Assembly: GCA_009845425.1 (NCBI GenBank) | Contig: VXZQ01000003.1 | Coordinates: 124,001 to 188,000, forward strand | Origin: Holophagales bacterium | GTDB lineage: Bacteria > Acidobacteriota > Thermoanaerobaculia > Multivoradales > Multivoraceae | Direction: 5' to 3' | Length of the DNA stretch: 64,000 nucleotides | Part shown: piece by piece, positions 42,363 through 55,430 of the stretch | How positions within the stretch are numbered: the first letter of the stretch is position 1 | Layout: every line of letters starts with the position of its first letter | Program-made: the position numbers and the translations under genes | Notes under the pieces: model-generated | The model's database searches: none | The model's input: only the letters and a program-made list of their open reading frames with translations | Told to the model about the DNA's origin: nothing

Positions 42363-43886
42363 GTGATCGCATACATGAACTCCGCGACGCCCTGGGGCAT
42401 CGAGGCGCGGGAGGTCCAGGTTGAAGTCGCGGCCTACTTCGGCCTGCCGGCGATGCAGCTGATCGGGCTGCCCGACACCGCCGTTCGGGAGAGCCGCGAC
42501 CGTGTGCGGGCGGCGATTCGCAGCAGCGGCTACGACCTCGAGAGCCGCAACGTCGTCATCAATCTGGCGCCAGCGGATCTGCGCAAGGAAGGCAACCAGC
42601 TCGACCTGCCGATCGCCCTTGGGCTCCTCACCGCCAATCGGGAACTCTCCGCCGAGTCGCTCGAAGGCCGGATGGCCTGCGGCGAATTAGGTCTCGACGG
42701 CGAGGTGCGCCCCATCCGCGGCTCCCTGTCTATCGCGGAGCTGGCCGGAAAACTCGGCATCCGCGAAGTCCTCCTGCCGGCGGCGAACAGCAGACAGGCC
42801 GCCGCACTGGCCGGCACGAAGGTGATCCCCGTCGCCCACCTCCGTGAGGCGATCGAGCATCTGACCGGAGACCGGCTGATCGCACCGGCGACGGCGATGC
42901 CGCCCCGGCAGGGCAAGAACGGCACCGGTCCCGACTTCTCCGACGTCCGCGGTCAGGAAACGGCCAAGCGGTCGCTCGAGATAGCAGCGGCCGGCGGGCA
43001 CAACGTCCTCTTCGTCGGACCGCCGGGAACCGGCAAGACGATGCTCGCGCGGCGCCTGCCCGGAATCCTGCCGCCGCTCACCGGCGAGGAGGCGATCACC
43101 GTGACGAAGATCCACTCGCTGGCCGGCCTGGCGCGCGGCGCCGATGGACTGGTCTGGACCCGCCCTTTCCGCAGCCCCCACTCCGGCGTCTCCGCGTCGG
43201 GCCTGATCGGCGGCGGCTCGGTGCCGAGGCCTGGGGAGATCAGCCTGGCGCATGCCGGCGTGCTGTTCCTGGACGAACTGCCCGAGTTCAGGCGCGACGC
43301 CCTCGAGGCACTCCGCCAGCCGCTCGAGGACGGGGTGGTCACGGTCGTCCGGGCGAAGGCCCGGCTCAGCTTCCCCGCCCGGTTCACCCTCGTCGCCGCC
43401 TGCAACCCCTGCCGTTGCGGCCACTTCGGTGATCCGCGGGCGGACTGCGTCTGCGCCGCCAGAGACATCGACCGCTATCGCCGGCAGCTTTCGGGCCCCC
43501 TGCTCGACCGGATCGACCTCCACGTCGAGATGCCGGTTCCCAGCCTGGAGGACCTGAAGGGACCGGCCTGCGAGTCCTCCGCCGACATCGCGGAGAGGGT
43601 CGCGGGTGCGCGCCGTAAGCAGGCATCCCGCTTCCCCGCCGGCCATCCGGCGCCCCTGAACAGCACGATGTCGCGCCGGGATCTGGAAAGCCACTGCCGG
43701 CCAACCGAAGCGGCCCAGAGCCTGCTCGACGCGGCCTTCGAGCGCCTGGCCATGTCGGCACGGGCACTGGCCCGGGCACTCAAGGTAGCCCGTACGATCG
43801 CCGATCTCGACTCATCCCGGCGAATCGACGTCACCCACGTTGCGGAGGCGATCCAGTACCGGCCGCTGGACCGTCACAACCCATGA
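42363..43886 (+). CDS. comM: YifB/ComM-family Mg-chelatase-like AAA ATPase
   Basis: VGPPGTGKTMLARRLPGILPPL, AGVLFLDELPEF, NPCRCGHFGDP, SGPLLDRIDLHVEMP. Confidence 0.95.
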   Translation: MIAYMNSATPWGIEAREVQVEVAAYFGLPAMQLIGLPDTAVRESRDRVRAAIRSSGYDLESRNVVINLAPADLRKEGNQLDLPIALGLLTANRELSAESLEGRMACGELGLDGEVRPIRGSLSIAELAGKLGIREVLLPAANSRQAAALAGTKVIPVAHLREAIEHLTGDRLIAPATAMPPRQGKNGTGPDFSDVRGQETAKRSLEIAAAGGHNVLFVGPPGTGKTMLARRLPGILPPLTGEEAITVTKIHSLAGLARGADGLVWTRPFRSPHSGVSASGLIGGGSVPRPGEISLAHAGVLFLDELPEFRRDALEALRQPLEDGVVTVVRAKARLSFPARFTLVAACNPCRCGHFGDPRADCVCAARDIDRYRRQLSGPLLDRIDLHVEMPVPSLEDLKGPACESSADIAERVAGARRKQASRFPAGHPAPLNSTMSRRDLESHCRPTEAAQSLLDAAFERLAMSARALARALKVARTIADLDSSRRIDVTHVAEAIQYRPLDRHNP

Positions 43887-43942
43887 CGTCGACGCGGAAG
43901 GCGGCCGGGCGGGGCTCCCCTCCGCCTCGCCCGGTCGCCGCC

Positions 43943-43971
43943 CTGACGGCCCCGGCGTTTGCTGTTAAAAT
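43943..43971 (+). promoter_or_regulatory. Promoter CTGACG-17 bp-TGtTAAAAT before M23 peptidase gene
   Basis: -35 43943-43948, extended -10 TG 43963-43964 / TAAAAT 43966-43971. Confidence 0.5.
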
Positions 43972-43985
43972 CGACTCTGGTCGAT

Positions 43986-44873
43986 ATGCCGCCCAGGAAC
44001 CACACGATCGTCTTCGTTCCTCACTCGATGAGGCGGACCCGACAGTTTCGGGTCAGCGGCCGCTGGCTGGTCGCTATCGCGGCGGCAGCCGCGTTCGTGC
44101 TCGGCATCACGGGCTGGGTAACCGTCTATCAGGTCCGATCGGCGGTCCAGCTCCACGACCTGGAGCGGATCCAGCAGGAAAACGCGGATCTGCGTCGCGC
44201 CAACGCCTCCTTCGAGGCGAGCGTCTCCCGTCTGCAGCAGGCGTTGACCGAGGCCGAGGACCGCACTCGCGACCTCGCGATCGTCGCCGGGCTCGAGCAG
44301 ATCGTCGGCGGCGAGCCGGAGAGTCGGTTGTCGGAAGCCGGGGCCGGCGGCATCTTCACGAGCCTGAGCGCGCCAGACAGCTCCGATCTGTCTCTGCTGG
44401 AGGCCCGGGCGGCGCTGCTCGGGGGTCGGCTCGACGCCGTCGACAGCGCCTTCGAAGAGCGTCAACTCGTCCTCCGTTCCACGCCCATGATCTGGCCGGT
44501 CCGCGGCGTGATCAACAGCGGCTTCGGTTTCCGGCGGGATCCGATCACGGGCCAGCGCGCCCACCACTCCGGTCTCGACATCTCCGCGGACCGAGGCATT
44601 CCGGTGCTGGCGACCGCGGACGGAATCGTCGTCCGCGCGGAACGGATGGGCAACCTGGGCCGGGCCGTCTACGTGCTTCACCGCTTCGGCTACGAAACGC
44701 GCTACGGGCACATGGCGGAGATTCTGGTCGAAGAAGGCCAGGAGGTTCGCCGCGGCGACATCGTGGGCCGGGTCGGGAACTCGGGGCGGACGACGGGCTA
44801 CCACCTGCACTACGAGGTCCGGCTGGAAGGCGACGCCCGCAACCCGTTCGAGTACTTGCGGAGCCAGGGCTGA
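43986..44873 (+). CDS. M23-family metallopeptidase with N-terminal TM and coiled coil
   Basis: HHSGLDISADRGIPVLATADGIV...YGHM...GNSGRTTGYHLHYEVRLEG. Confidence 0.93.
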   Translation: MPPRNHTIVFVPHSMRRTRQFRVSGRWLVAIAAAAAFVLGITGWVTVYQVRSAVQLHDLERIQQENADLRRANASFEASVSRLQQALTEAEDRTRDLAIVAGLEQIVGGEPESRLSEAGAGGIFTSLSAPDSSDLSLLEARAALLGGRLDAVDSAFEERQLVLRSTPMIWPVRGVINSGFGFRRDPITGQRAHHSGLDISADRGIPVLATADGIVVRAERMGNLGRAVYVLHRFGYETRYGHMAEILVEEGQEVRRGDIVGRVGNSGRTTGYHLHYEVRLEGDARNPFEYLRSQG

Positions 44874-45035
44874 CGGCCCGCTGCGTAACGAAACGCCGCG
44901 CTAGGATGCCGTCGCATCGCCCGCTGACGGACGATGCGACCGGGTCGCTGGCGGCGCGGAGACGCTCCGCCAGGGTTCCCAGCCTTCTTCCCGGCATCGG
45001 ACGGCGCCGTCGCGCGGACCGATGGGAACGAGCTC

Positions 45036-47870
<2,835 letters not shown>

Positions 47871-47951
47871 GAGCTTGCTCCGCAGAACGCTACGTGTGAG
47901 GTCGGCGGCGCAACCGGGTGCGCCACGGCCTCCCAGTTGATAGCGTTCGGC

Positions 47952-49433
47952 ATGGAAACGTCGGACTCCGGGGGTGGCACCCCCGCACTTGCCCTCACCT
48001 TCGACGATGTCCTCCTGGCCCCGGGCCTGTCGGAGGTGCATCCGAACGATGTCCGCCTCGACACCCGCGTCACGCGCGGGATCGAGCTGAACATTCCCTT
48101 GATCTCGGCCGCGATGGACACCGTCACCGAGGCCGAACTGGCGATCGCCGTGGCCCAGGAGGGCGGCATCGGGGTGATCCACAAGAACCTCTCCATCGAA
48201 GCCCAGGCCACCGAAGTCGACCGGGTCAAGCGCTCCGAAGCGGGCATGATCGTCAACCCGATCACGATCCGGCCCGAGCAGCGCATTCACGAAGCGCTCG
48301 ACCTGATGGCCCGCTACAAGATCTCCGGCGTTCCGGTCACCGACCGTGACGGGCATCTGGTGGGTATCCTGACCAACCGCGATCTGCGGTTCGAGACGAA
48401 CACCAGCCGTCCGGTATCGGAACTGATGACGCACGAGGACCTGGTCACGGTTCCCCAGGGAACGACGCTGGACCAGGCCAAGGCCCAGCTCCATCGACAC
48501 CGGATCGAGAAACTGCTGGTCGTGGACGACGACGGCAACCTGAAGGGTCTGATCACCGTCAAGGACATCCAGAAGATGATGGAGTACCCGATCGCCTGCA
48601 AGGACGATCTGGGTCGGTTGCGGGTGGCGGCGGCGGTCGGCACGGCGGGCAACTACCTGGAACGGGCGCAAGAGCTGGCCTCGGCCCAGGCCGACGTGCT
48701 CGTCGTCGACTCCTCTCACGCCCACAGTCGCGGTGTGCTCGACGCCGTGGAGTGTATCCGCGAGACCCTTCCCGACGCTCAACTCCTGGTCGGCAACGTC
48801 GCGACCGCTGACGGCGCGCGCGAGCTCGCCGAACGCGGCGCGGACGGGATCAAGGTCGGCATCGGTCCGGGCAGCATCTGCACGACCCGGGTGGTCACCG
48901 GCGCCGGCATGCCCCAGGTGACGGCGATCCGCGACACGGCCTCGGCGGCCGGGGATCTGCCGGTGGTCGCGGACGGTGGAATCCGGTTCTCGGGGGACCT
49001 GACGAAGGCGCTTGCCTGCGGCGCCCACAGCGTGATGGTCGGCTCCCTGCTCGCCGGAACCGAAGAGAGCCCCGGCGAAACGATCCTCTATCAGGGACGC
49101 AGCTACAAGGCCTACCGCGGCATGGGCTCGCTGTCCGCCATGGCCGAGGGAAGCGCCGACCGCTACTTCCAGTCCGACGAGCAGCCGCTGTCGAAGCTCG
49201 TGCCGGAAGGCATCGAGGGCATGGTGCCGCACAAGGGCAGCGTCCACCAGGTGATCGGTCAGCTCACGGGCGGTCTCCGCTCGGGCATGGGCCTCTCAGG
49301 CTGCGCCAGCGTCAGCGAACTCAGGAAGCAGGCGCGCATGATCCGTGTCACGGCCGCCGGCCAGAAGGAAGGCCACGCCCACGACGTCGTCATCACGAAG
49401 GAAGCGCCCAACTACTGGGTCGAACGCAGCTAG
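47952..49433 (+). CDS. guaB: IMP dehydrogenase
   Basis: [18 protein letters not shown] pair, [31 protein letters not shown]. Confidence 0.98.
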   Translation: METSDSGGGTPALALTFDDVLLAPGLSEVHPNDVRLDTRVTRGIELNIPLISAAMDTVTEAELAIAVAQEGGIGVIHKNLSIEAQATEVDRVKRSEAGMIVNPITIRPEQRIHEALDLMARYKISGVPVTDRDGHLVGILTNRDLRFETNTSRPVSELMTHEDLVTVPQGTTLDQAKAQLHRHRIEKLLVVDDDGNLKGLITVKDIQKMMEYPIACKDDLGRLRVAAAVGTAGNYLERAQELASAQADVLVVDSSHAHSRGVLDAVECIRETLPDAQLLVGNVATADGARELAERGADGIKVGIGPGSICTTRVVTGAGMPQVTAIRDTASAAGDLPVVADGGIRFSGDLTKALACGAHSVMVGSLLAGTEESPGETILYQGRSYKAYRGMGSLSAMAEGSADRYFQSDEQPLSKLVPEGIEGMVPHKGSVHQVIGQLTGGLRSGMGLSGCASVSELRKQARMIRVTAAGQKEGHAHDVVITKEAPNYWVERS

Positions 49434-49479
49434 CGCAACCCGCCAGCCCGGGAGTCCAGGGCGCGGTCCCTGTGGCCGC

Positions 49480-50706
49480 CTACCAGGAACGGGGGTCGAG
49501 ATCGTAGGGCAGCGGTGTGAGGTTCGTCATGCCGTCCTCCGTGACGACCACGAGATCCTCGAGTCGTACTCCCCATCCGGCGTCTGGATCGTAGAGACCG
49601 GGCTCGATCGTCACCACGTCGCCAGCGACGAACTCGTCTGTTCCCGGTCCGGTCTTCCGGAAGCTGGGCAGCTCGTGCAGTTCGTAACCGACGCCATGGC
49701 CGAGCAGGTGGAAGTAGCCCCTCTGTGTGCCGGGGTTCTTGTCGGGCACGGCGAAGCCTTCGTTCTCGAACAGGCGGCAGACCCGCTCGTGCAGGGTCCA
49801 GCCCCGCACGCCGGGCCGGACCGCTTTGAGACTGGTCTCGAGCGCCTCCAGCACAAGGCCGTGCGCTCGCGCCAGCCCCTCCGGTGGCTCTCCAACACAG
49901 AAAGTCCTCGTGCAATCGGCGAACAGTCGGCCGCGCGGGAACAGGTCGACGACGATGGACTCGCCGACTCTCAGGACCCGTTCCAGGGTGCCCGTGCTGT
50001 GCCCCGTGGCCCCCTCTTCCGCCGGACCGACAATCGAACTCTCCGGCTGTTCCAGACCGTGGGCAGCGAACACCTGCGCCGCGAGGGCCTTGACCCGGGC
50101 CACGGTGACGCGTTCTTCGTCCAGCCAGAGCTCGCCACGCTCCCGGACCGCGCTCTCGGCCAGCGCTTCCGCCACCGACCTGAAGGCATCAACCGTCGCT
50201 TGCGCGGCGGAGGCGACTCCCTCGACCTCGGCTGTGGTCTTGGTGCGGCGGAGCGCCAGCATCAGGCCGCGTCCTGAAACAGGCTTCCACCCACCTTCCT
50301 CGAGCGTCCTCGCCGTTGCCACGGCAATGCCCGCCGCCGGCCGACCGGCAAGAGCTACTCGACCCGGAACCACGCCTGCCCGATCGAGTGCGGTCTGCAC
50401 GGCCGCCGCGAGGATCTCCTCGTGCGTCTTCCCGTCGCGGCGCAGAGTTTCCATCCCGAAGTCGGCGGGATGAACCAGCTCGACACCACCCGCTTCCGCC
50501 CGGGCCGCCTCCTCCCGCTCCATCGACGTGAAGTACACGAGCCAGACCCCGCCGCCGTGCGCCACCACGCATGCCTGTCCCAGACGAGCTCCTCCGACGA
50601 AGGGCGCCAGGTCCGGGTCACGGCTCGACCCGGCCAGGACCACGAGCGCCTCGACACTCTCCTCCGCAAGGAGAACCCCCAGGAGATGGCTACGCGGCCA
50701 GGTCAT
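49480..50706 (-). CDS. M24-family (Xaa-Pro) aminopeptidase
   Basis: VVDLFPRGRLFADCTRTF, GHGVGYELHELP, TIEPGLYDPDAGWGVRLEDLVVV. Confidence 0.9.
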   Translation of the reverse strand: MTWPRSHLLGVLLAEESVEALVVLAGSSRDPDLAPFVGGARLGQACVVAHGGGVWLVYFTSMEREEAARAEAGGVELVHPADFGMETLRRDGKTHEEILAAAVQTALDRAGVVPGRVALAGRPAAGIAVATARTLEEGGWKPVSGRGLMLALRRTKTTAEVEGVASAAQATVDAFRSVAEALAESAVRERGELWLDEERVTVARVKALAAQVFAAHGLEQPESSIVGPAEEGATGHSTGTLERVLRVGESIVVDLFPRGRLFADCTRTFCVGEPPEGLARAHGLVLEALETSLKAVRPGVRGWTLHERVCRLFENEGFAVPDKNPGTQRGYFHLLGHGVGYELHELPSFRKTGPGTDEFVAGDVVTIEPGLYDPDAGWGVRLEDLVVVTEDGMTNLTPLPYDLDPRSW

Positions 50707-50728
50707 CCCACTGGCGCCGGAGCCCGGA

Positions 50729-51058
50729 TCAGACGTGGTCGTTCAGGAAGGCCTCGAACCGCATCTTCGGCGCGGCGCCGGTCATGCGGCCCAGGATCTC
50801 GCCATCCTTGAACAGGATGAAGTGCGGGATGCCCTGCACGCCGTAACGAACGGCCACGTCCTGGGCGTGGTCGACGTCGAGCTTGGCGATGCGGAGGCGC
50901 CCGTCGTACTCGCCGGCCAGTTCGTCCAGGATCGGCGCCACCATCCGGCACGGGCCGCACCAGGTCGCCCAGAAGTCGACCAGCACCGGGGTGTCCGACC
51001 CCAGTACCTGATCCTGGAAGCTCTGACTGTCCACATTGAAGATCTGCTCACTTGCCAT
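50729..51058 (-). CDS. trxA: Thioredoxin
   Basis: VLVDFWATWCGPCRMVAPILDELA; YGVQGIPHFILFKDGE. Confidence 0.97.
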   Translation of the reverse strand: MASEQIFNVDSQSFQDQVLGSDTPVLVDFWATWCGPCRMVAPILDELAGEYDGRLRIAKLDVDHAQDVAVRYGVQGIPHFILFKDGEILGRMTGAAPKMRFEAFLNDHV

Positions 51059-51085
51059 CGGTTCGGTTCCTCGTGTCCGTTACAA

Positions 51086-52024
51086 CTAGTCCGTTCGTCG
51101 AAAATACTCCCTCGCGGCGTCGGCGTCGCGGCCGATTTGGGCGGAGAGGTCCATCATGGACGAGAAGAGCTTCTCCTCCCGCAGGTGACGGCAGAAGGAG
51201 AGGTGCACCTGCTCGCCGTACACGTCGCTCGAAAAGTCGAGGATGTGGCTCTCGATCACCCGCCTGTAGTTCTCGTAGACGGTGGGCCGGGTGCCGATGT
51301 TCGTGACCGACCGGAAGGTCGCCTCGAAGCTCGGGAAGTAGACCCTGGTCACGTAGACGCCGTTGTGGGGGTAGAGCTCGTTCTCGGGCGCCAGGTTGAT
51401 CGTCGGCCAGCCGAGCCGCTGGCCCATGCGGTCACCCTGGGCGATCGTGCCCGTCATCGTGTACGGGCGGCCGAGGAGAGCGTTCGCCTCCTCGATTCGA
51501 CCGTCGAGGACCAGGCTCCGAATACGGCTGCTGGAGACCCGCTCGCCGGCGGTCCGGACCTCGTCCATCTCCACCGCGGCGAAGCCTAGGGACGCGCCCA
51601 TCTCCTTGAGCAGCGCGATGTCGCCCTCCCGCCGGCGGCCGAACGTGAAGTGCGAGCCGACGTAGAGCTCGGCGACCGCCAGCCTCCCGTGCAGGAAGTC
51701 CCGGACGAACGTCCGCGCCCGGGTGTTCGAGAACTCATGGGTGAATCCGATCGTCAACACGTAGTCCAGGCCCGCATCCCGCAGCAGATCCTCCTTCTGC
51801 GCCTGAGTCACGAGCCGGGGCGGCGCGTCGTCCGGACGGACGACGCTCAGCGGATGGGGATCGAACGTGATGACCGCCGAGGGCGCCCCGAGTTCGCGCG
51901 CCCGGCCCGTGACCATCTCGAGCACGCTCTGCTGCCCGATGTGGATGCCGTCGTAGTTGCCGATCGTCGCGATGACCCCGCGCGGCAGTTCGGTCGAGGC
52001 GATGGCGTCGCGGATGGCCTGCAT
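51086..52024 (-). CDS. ribF: Bifunctional riboflavin kinase/FAD synthetase
   Basis: ATIGNYDGIHIGQQSVL, TFDPHP, GRPYTMTGTIAQGDRMGQRLGWPTINL. Confidence 0.95.
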   Translation of the reverse strand: MQAIRDAIASTELPRGVIATIGNYDGIHIGQQSVLEMVTGRARELGAPSAVITFDPHPLSVVRPDDAPPRLVTQAQKEDLLRDAGLDYVLTIGFTHEFSNTRARTFVRDFLHGRLAVAELYVGSHFTFGRRREGDIALLKEMGASLGFAAVEMDEVRTAGERVSSSRIRSLVLDGRIEEANALLGRPYTMTGTIAQGDRMGQRLGWPTINLAPENELYPHNGVYVTRVYFPSFEATFRSVTNIGTRPTVYENYRRVIESHILDFSSDVYGEQVHLSFCRHLREEKLFSSMMDLSAQIGRDADAAREYFRRTD

Positions 52025-53487
52025 CAGGAGCCTGCCTCGGCAGTCGCTGACCCGGCCGTTGAAGCAGCCGCGTCGAAGCCCACGATGCGACCGACGGAGT
52101 CGTCGGCGAAGGCGTCGGTGATCTCCACATCGACGATCCGACCGGCGGTAAACCCCGCCAGCCCGGGAGTCGCCTCACCGTCGCCGGCAACGTCGTTGAT
52201 GAGGACGCGACCGTCGACCTCCGGCGCCAACCCCTGATGCCGCGCCTGGAGCAGGTGCTCGGTCTCTTCGCACGGCCCCTCGATCAGCATCGGCAGGGTC
52301 CTGCCGACAAGACGCCCGCGGCGCTCCAGCGCGATGCCCCGCTGCAACTCGAGCAGGCGCGCCTTGCGTTCCTCGGCGATCCGGCGCGGCACCTGGTCCG
52401 GCAGTGACGCCGACGGCGTGTCGCTTTCGGGGCTGTAGACGAACGCGCCGAGGTGGTCGAAGCGGACCTCGGAGACGAACCCGAGCAGCCGTTCGAAAGC
52501 GGCTTCGTCCTCGCCGGGAAAACCGACGATGAAGGTCGTCCGCAGGCTCATCTCCGGGTCGAGCTCGCGCGCCCGCTCGAAGATCCGCCGGTAGCGGTCA
52601 GCCGATCCGCCCCGGCGCATCGCCCGCAGCACCTCGCGGTCGCTGTGTTGCAACGGCATGTCGAGGTAGGACGCCACCCGCGGCTCGCTCGCCATGAGCC
52701 GGAGCAGGGACTCGTCGAGGGTCGTCGGGTAGGCGTAGAGGAACCGGATCCAGTCCGCCTCCGTCTCGGCGAGCAGCGCCTCCACCAGGCGCAGGAGACC
52801 GTGCCGGCCATAGCCGAGATCCTCGCCGTAGCGGGTCGTGTCCTGGGCTACCAGCACGAGTTCGCGGGCGCCCCGCTCGACCAGGTCCCGCGCCTCGAGG
52901 ACCAGACTTTCGACCGGCCGGCTGCGCAGGCGTCCTCGCCAGACGGGAATGGCGCAGAAAGTGCACGGATTGTTGCAACCCTCCGCGACCTTGAGGTACG
53001 CGTAGCCCCTGGTGGTCAACAGCCGGGAGTCGCGATGGTCGAACACCAGGTGGGACGCGGCCGGCTCCGGCGCCGGCGCACCGCCGAGCCGCACCAGGGC
53101 GCCGACCTGCCTCAGCGAATCGAGATCGACGAAGCCGTCGATCTCCGGGATCTCCGTCGCAAGCTCCCGGCCGTAGCGATTGGCCATGCAGCCCGCGACC
53201 AGCACCTGCCGCACCGGTCCGGCGATATCCGCCTTGCGGGCCGCGGCGTCGAGGATGGCGTCGATCGATTCCTCCCGGGCCTCGTTGATGAAGCCGCAGG
53301 TGTTCACGATCACCGTGTCGGCCCGGTCCAGGTCCGCGACCAGTTCGAAGCCCTGGCCATCGAGGACTCCGAGCATGACCTCGCTGTCGACGTGGTTCTT
53401 CGCGCAGCCGAGACTGACCAGACCCACACGGTGTCCGGCCGCGTCGACCGGCGGACCGGCCTCCACCCTCCTCGCGGGGGTCGACAC
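52024..53487 (-). CDS. rimO: Ribosomal protein uS12 methylthiotransferase RimO
   Basis: VSLGCAKNHVDSEVMLG, VNTCGFINEAREESIDAIL, EGCNNPCTFCAIPVWRGRLRSRP. Confidence 0.95.
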   Translation of the reverse strand: MSTPARRVEAGPPVDAAGHRVGLVSLGCAKNHVDSEVMLGVLDGQGFELVADLDRADTVIVNTCGFINEAREESIDAILDAAARKADIAGPVRQVLVAGCMANRYGRELATEIPEIDGFVDLDSLRQVGALVRLGGAPAPEPAASHLVFDHRDSRLLTTRGYAYLKVAEGCNNPCTFCAIPVWRGRLRSRPVESLVLEARDLVERGARELVLVAQDTTRYGEDLGYGRHGLLRLVEALLAETEADWIRFLYAYPTTLDESLLRLMASEPRVASYLDMPLQHSDREVLRAMRRGGSADRYRRIFERARELDPEMSLRTTFIVGFPGEDEAAFERLLGFVSEVRFDHLGAFVYSPESDTPSASLPDQVPRRIAEERKARLLELQRGIALERRGRLVGRTLPMLIEGPCEETEHLLQARHQGLAPEVDGRVLINDVAGDGEATPGLAGFTAGRIVDVEITDAFADDSVGRIVGFDAAASTAGSATAEAGS

Positions 53488-53493
53488 GGTTCC

Positions 53494-55365
53494 CTAGGAA
53501 GCGGCGGCCGCTGCCCGGCGCGGAGCCCGGCCCGAAGGATCGAGGTCGTCCAGGAGCTTCTCGCGGCCGATGTGCCGGCCTCCCATCACATCCTGCGCGG
53601 TCCGGTACTTCAGGTCGTCCTCGTTGTGCCACAGCTCGCGGAAGAGCTGCTTCACCCGGCGCCGCGACATGCGGCAGAAGAGGTCGCAGAGCGCCGCGGA
53701 GTGAGCTGCGTCCGCCGTGCCCGCCTGCTCCTCGGAATGGGCGCGGGAGACCGAGGCGGCCATCGCGAACAGTTCGTTGACGACGTCGACGAGGCGGAAC
53801 AGGAACATCTGCCGACGCTCCATCTTCTCCCGGTAGACGAGCATCCCGTGGAAGCTCTCGCGCGCCAGCTTGCGCGCCGCCCGATCGATGAAGCGAAGGT
53901 GCTTTCCGTACTTTCCGTACCCGGCGTAGCGGGGCCAGCGGCTCCAGGCCAGCCAGCGGGTCGGATACCACCAGGCGTAGAACAGGCCGATCTTCGGCAG
54001 CGCCAGGAGCTTGGCGCCCGTGCCGGCTCGCCGGTCGATCAACGTGCCCGCCACCTGCAGGTGCTTGTCCACCGCTTCGCGGGCCATGATCAGGTGCATG
54101 ATCTCGCTGGAGCCCTCGAAGATTCGGTTGATCCGGAAGTCCCGCATCATCCGCTCGATCCCGACCGGTTCCTCGCCGCGATCCCGCAGGGACGATTCCG
54201 TCTCGTAGCCGCGGCCGCCCCGCACCTGCATCGTCTCGTCGATGATCTGCCAGCCGCGCCAGGTGTTCCACTCCTTGCAGGCGGCACTCTCCAGGCGCAG
54301 GTCGAGTCGCTTGTCGTTCGACATGTGGCTGGCCAGCTTGACGATCGCCTCCATCGCGAAGGTGTAGGCCGCGATGTCGGAGATCTTCTGCGCGATCGCC
54401 TCGTGCTTTCCGATCGGCACGCCCCACTGGATCCGGCTGCTGCCGAACTCGCGCACCGCCTTGAGACAGTACTTGGCGGCGCCGACCGAGCTGTTCGGAA
54501 TCGACAGGCGACCGTCGTTCAGGGTCGTGAGGGCGATCTTGAGCCCCCTGCCCTCCTTGCCGATCAGGTTCTCCTTCGGCACCTTCACGTCGTCGAAGGT
54601 GATGACGCCGTTGGCGAGTGCGTTCAGTCCCATGAAGTGGCAGCGGCGCTCGACCTCGACACCCTCCCAAGCGGTCTCGACGACGAATGAGCTGATCTTC
54701 TCGGTCACCGGGTCCATCGCCATGACGACGAGCAGCTTCGCCTTCGTGCCGTTCGTGCACCAGAGCTTGGTGCCGTTCAGCACATAGAAGTCGCCGTCGA
54801 GCACGGCGGACGTCGAGAGTCTTGCCGGATCGGAACCGACCTCCGGCTCGGTCAGGGCGAAGGCGGAAATCTCGCCCGCGGCGCAACGCGGCAGGTACTT
54901 CCGTTTCAGCTCCTCGGTGCCGAACAGGTTGACCGGCTGCGGCACGCCGATCGACTGGTGAGCCGAGAGCAGAGCGGTCAGGTTGCCGTCGAACGAGCCG
55001 ATCAGTTCCATCACCTGGGCGTACTCGACCTGGTCGAACCCGAGGCCGCCGTACTCCGTCGGGATCTTCATGCCGAAGGCGCCGAGCCGGGCGAGACCGT
55101 CGATCACGTGGTCGGGGTAGTCCTCCGAGACGTCGATCTCTACCGGATCGACCTCGTCGCGAAGGAAGTCCGTCAGCGCGGAGTAGAACGACTCGAACTC
55201 CGGCCGCCACTCGTCGCGGGAGGGATAGGGGCTGATCAGGTCGAAGCGGAAGTTGCCCAGGAAGAGCTCCTTCATGAAGGAAGGGTTCTTCCACTCCTTC
55301 TGGCGGGATTCCTCGGCGACCGCGCGCGCCTTCTCTTCGCTGACCTGAACCTGTTGCTGGCTCAT
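53494..55365 (-). CDS. Acyl-CoA dehydrogenase family protein (long, ~623 aa form)
   Basis: AFALTEPEVGSDPARL, LSIPNSSVGAAKYCL, INRIFEGSSEIMHLIMAREAV; extended C-terminal helical domain. Confidence 0.94.
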   Translation of the reverse strand: MSQQQVQVSEEKARAVAEESRQKEWKNPSFMKELFLGNFRFDLISPYPSRDEWRPEFESFYSALTDFLRDEVDPVEIDVSEDYPDHVIDGLARLGAFGMKIPTEYGGLGFDQVEYAQVMELIGSFDGNLTALLSAHQSIGVPQPVNLFGTEELKRKYLPRCAAGEISAFALTEPEVGSDPARLSTSAVLDGDFYVLNGTKLWCTNGTKAKLLVVMAMDPVTEKISSFVVETAWEGVEVERRCHFMGLNALANGVITFDDVKVPKENLIGKEGRGLKIALTTLNDGRLSIPNSSVGAAKYCLKAVREFGSSRIQWGVPIGKHEAIAQKISDIAAYTFAMEAIVKLASHMSNDKRLDLRLESAACKEWNTWRGWQIIDETMQVRGGRGYETESSLRDRGEEPVGIERMMRDFRINRIFEGSSEIMHLIMAREAVDKHLQVAGTLIDRRAGTGAKLLALPKIGLFYAWWYPTRWLAWSRWPRYAGYGKYGKHLRFIDRAARKLARESFHGMLVYREKMERRQMFLFRLVDVVNELFAMAASVSRAHSEEQAGTADAAHSAALCDLFCRMSRRRVKQLFRELWHNEDDLKYRTAQDVMGGRHIGREKLLDDLDPSGRAPRRAAAAAS

Positions 55366-55430
55366 CGACTCGGCTCCTGTTTTCTGCTGACTGGCAAGGC
55401 CCGTCCCGATCGCCGGGACGGGCGGGCATT

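Noticed and set aside
47907-47924. GGCGCA-ACCGGG-TGCGCC hairpin between secA and guaB
   Set aside because: Only 6 bp, no T-tract; expected by chance at this GC content
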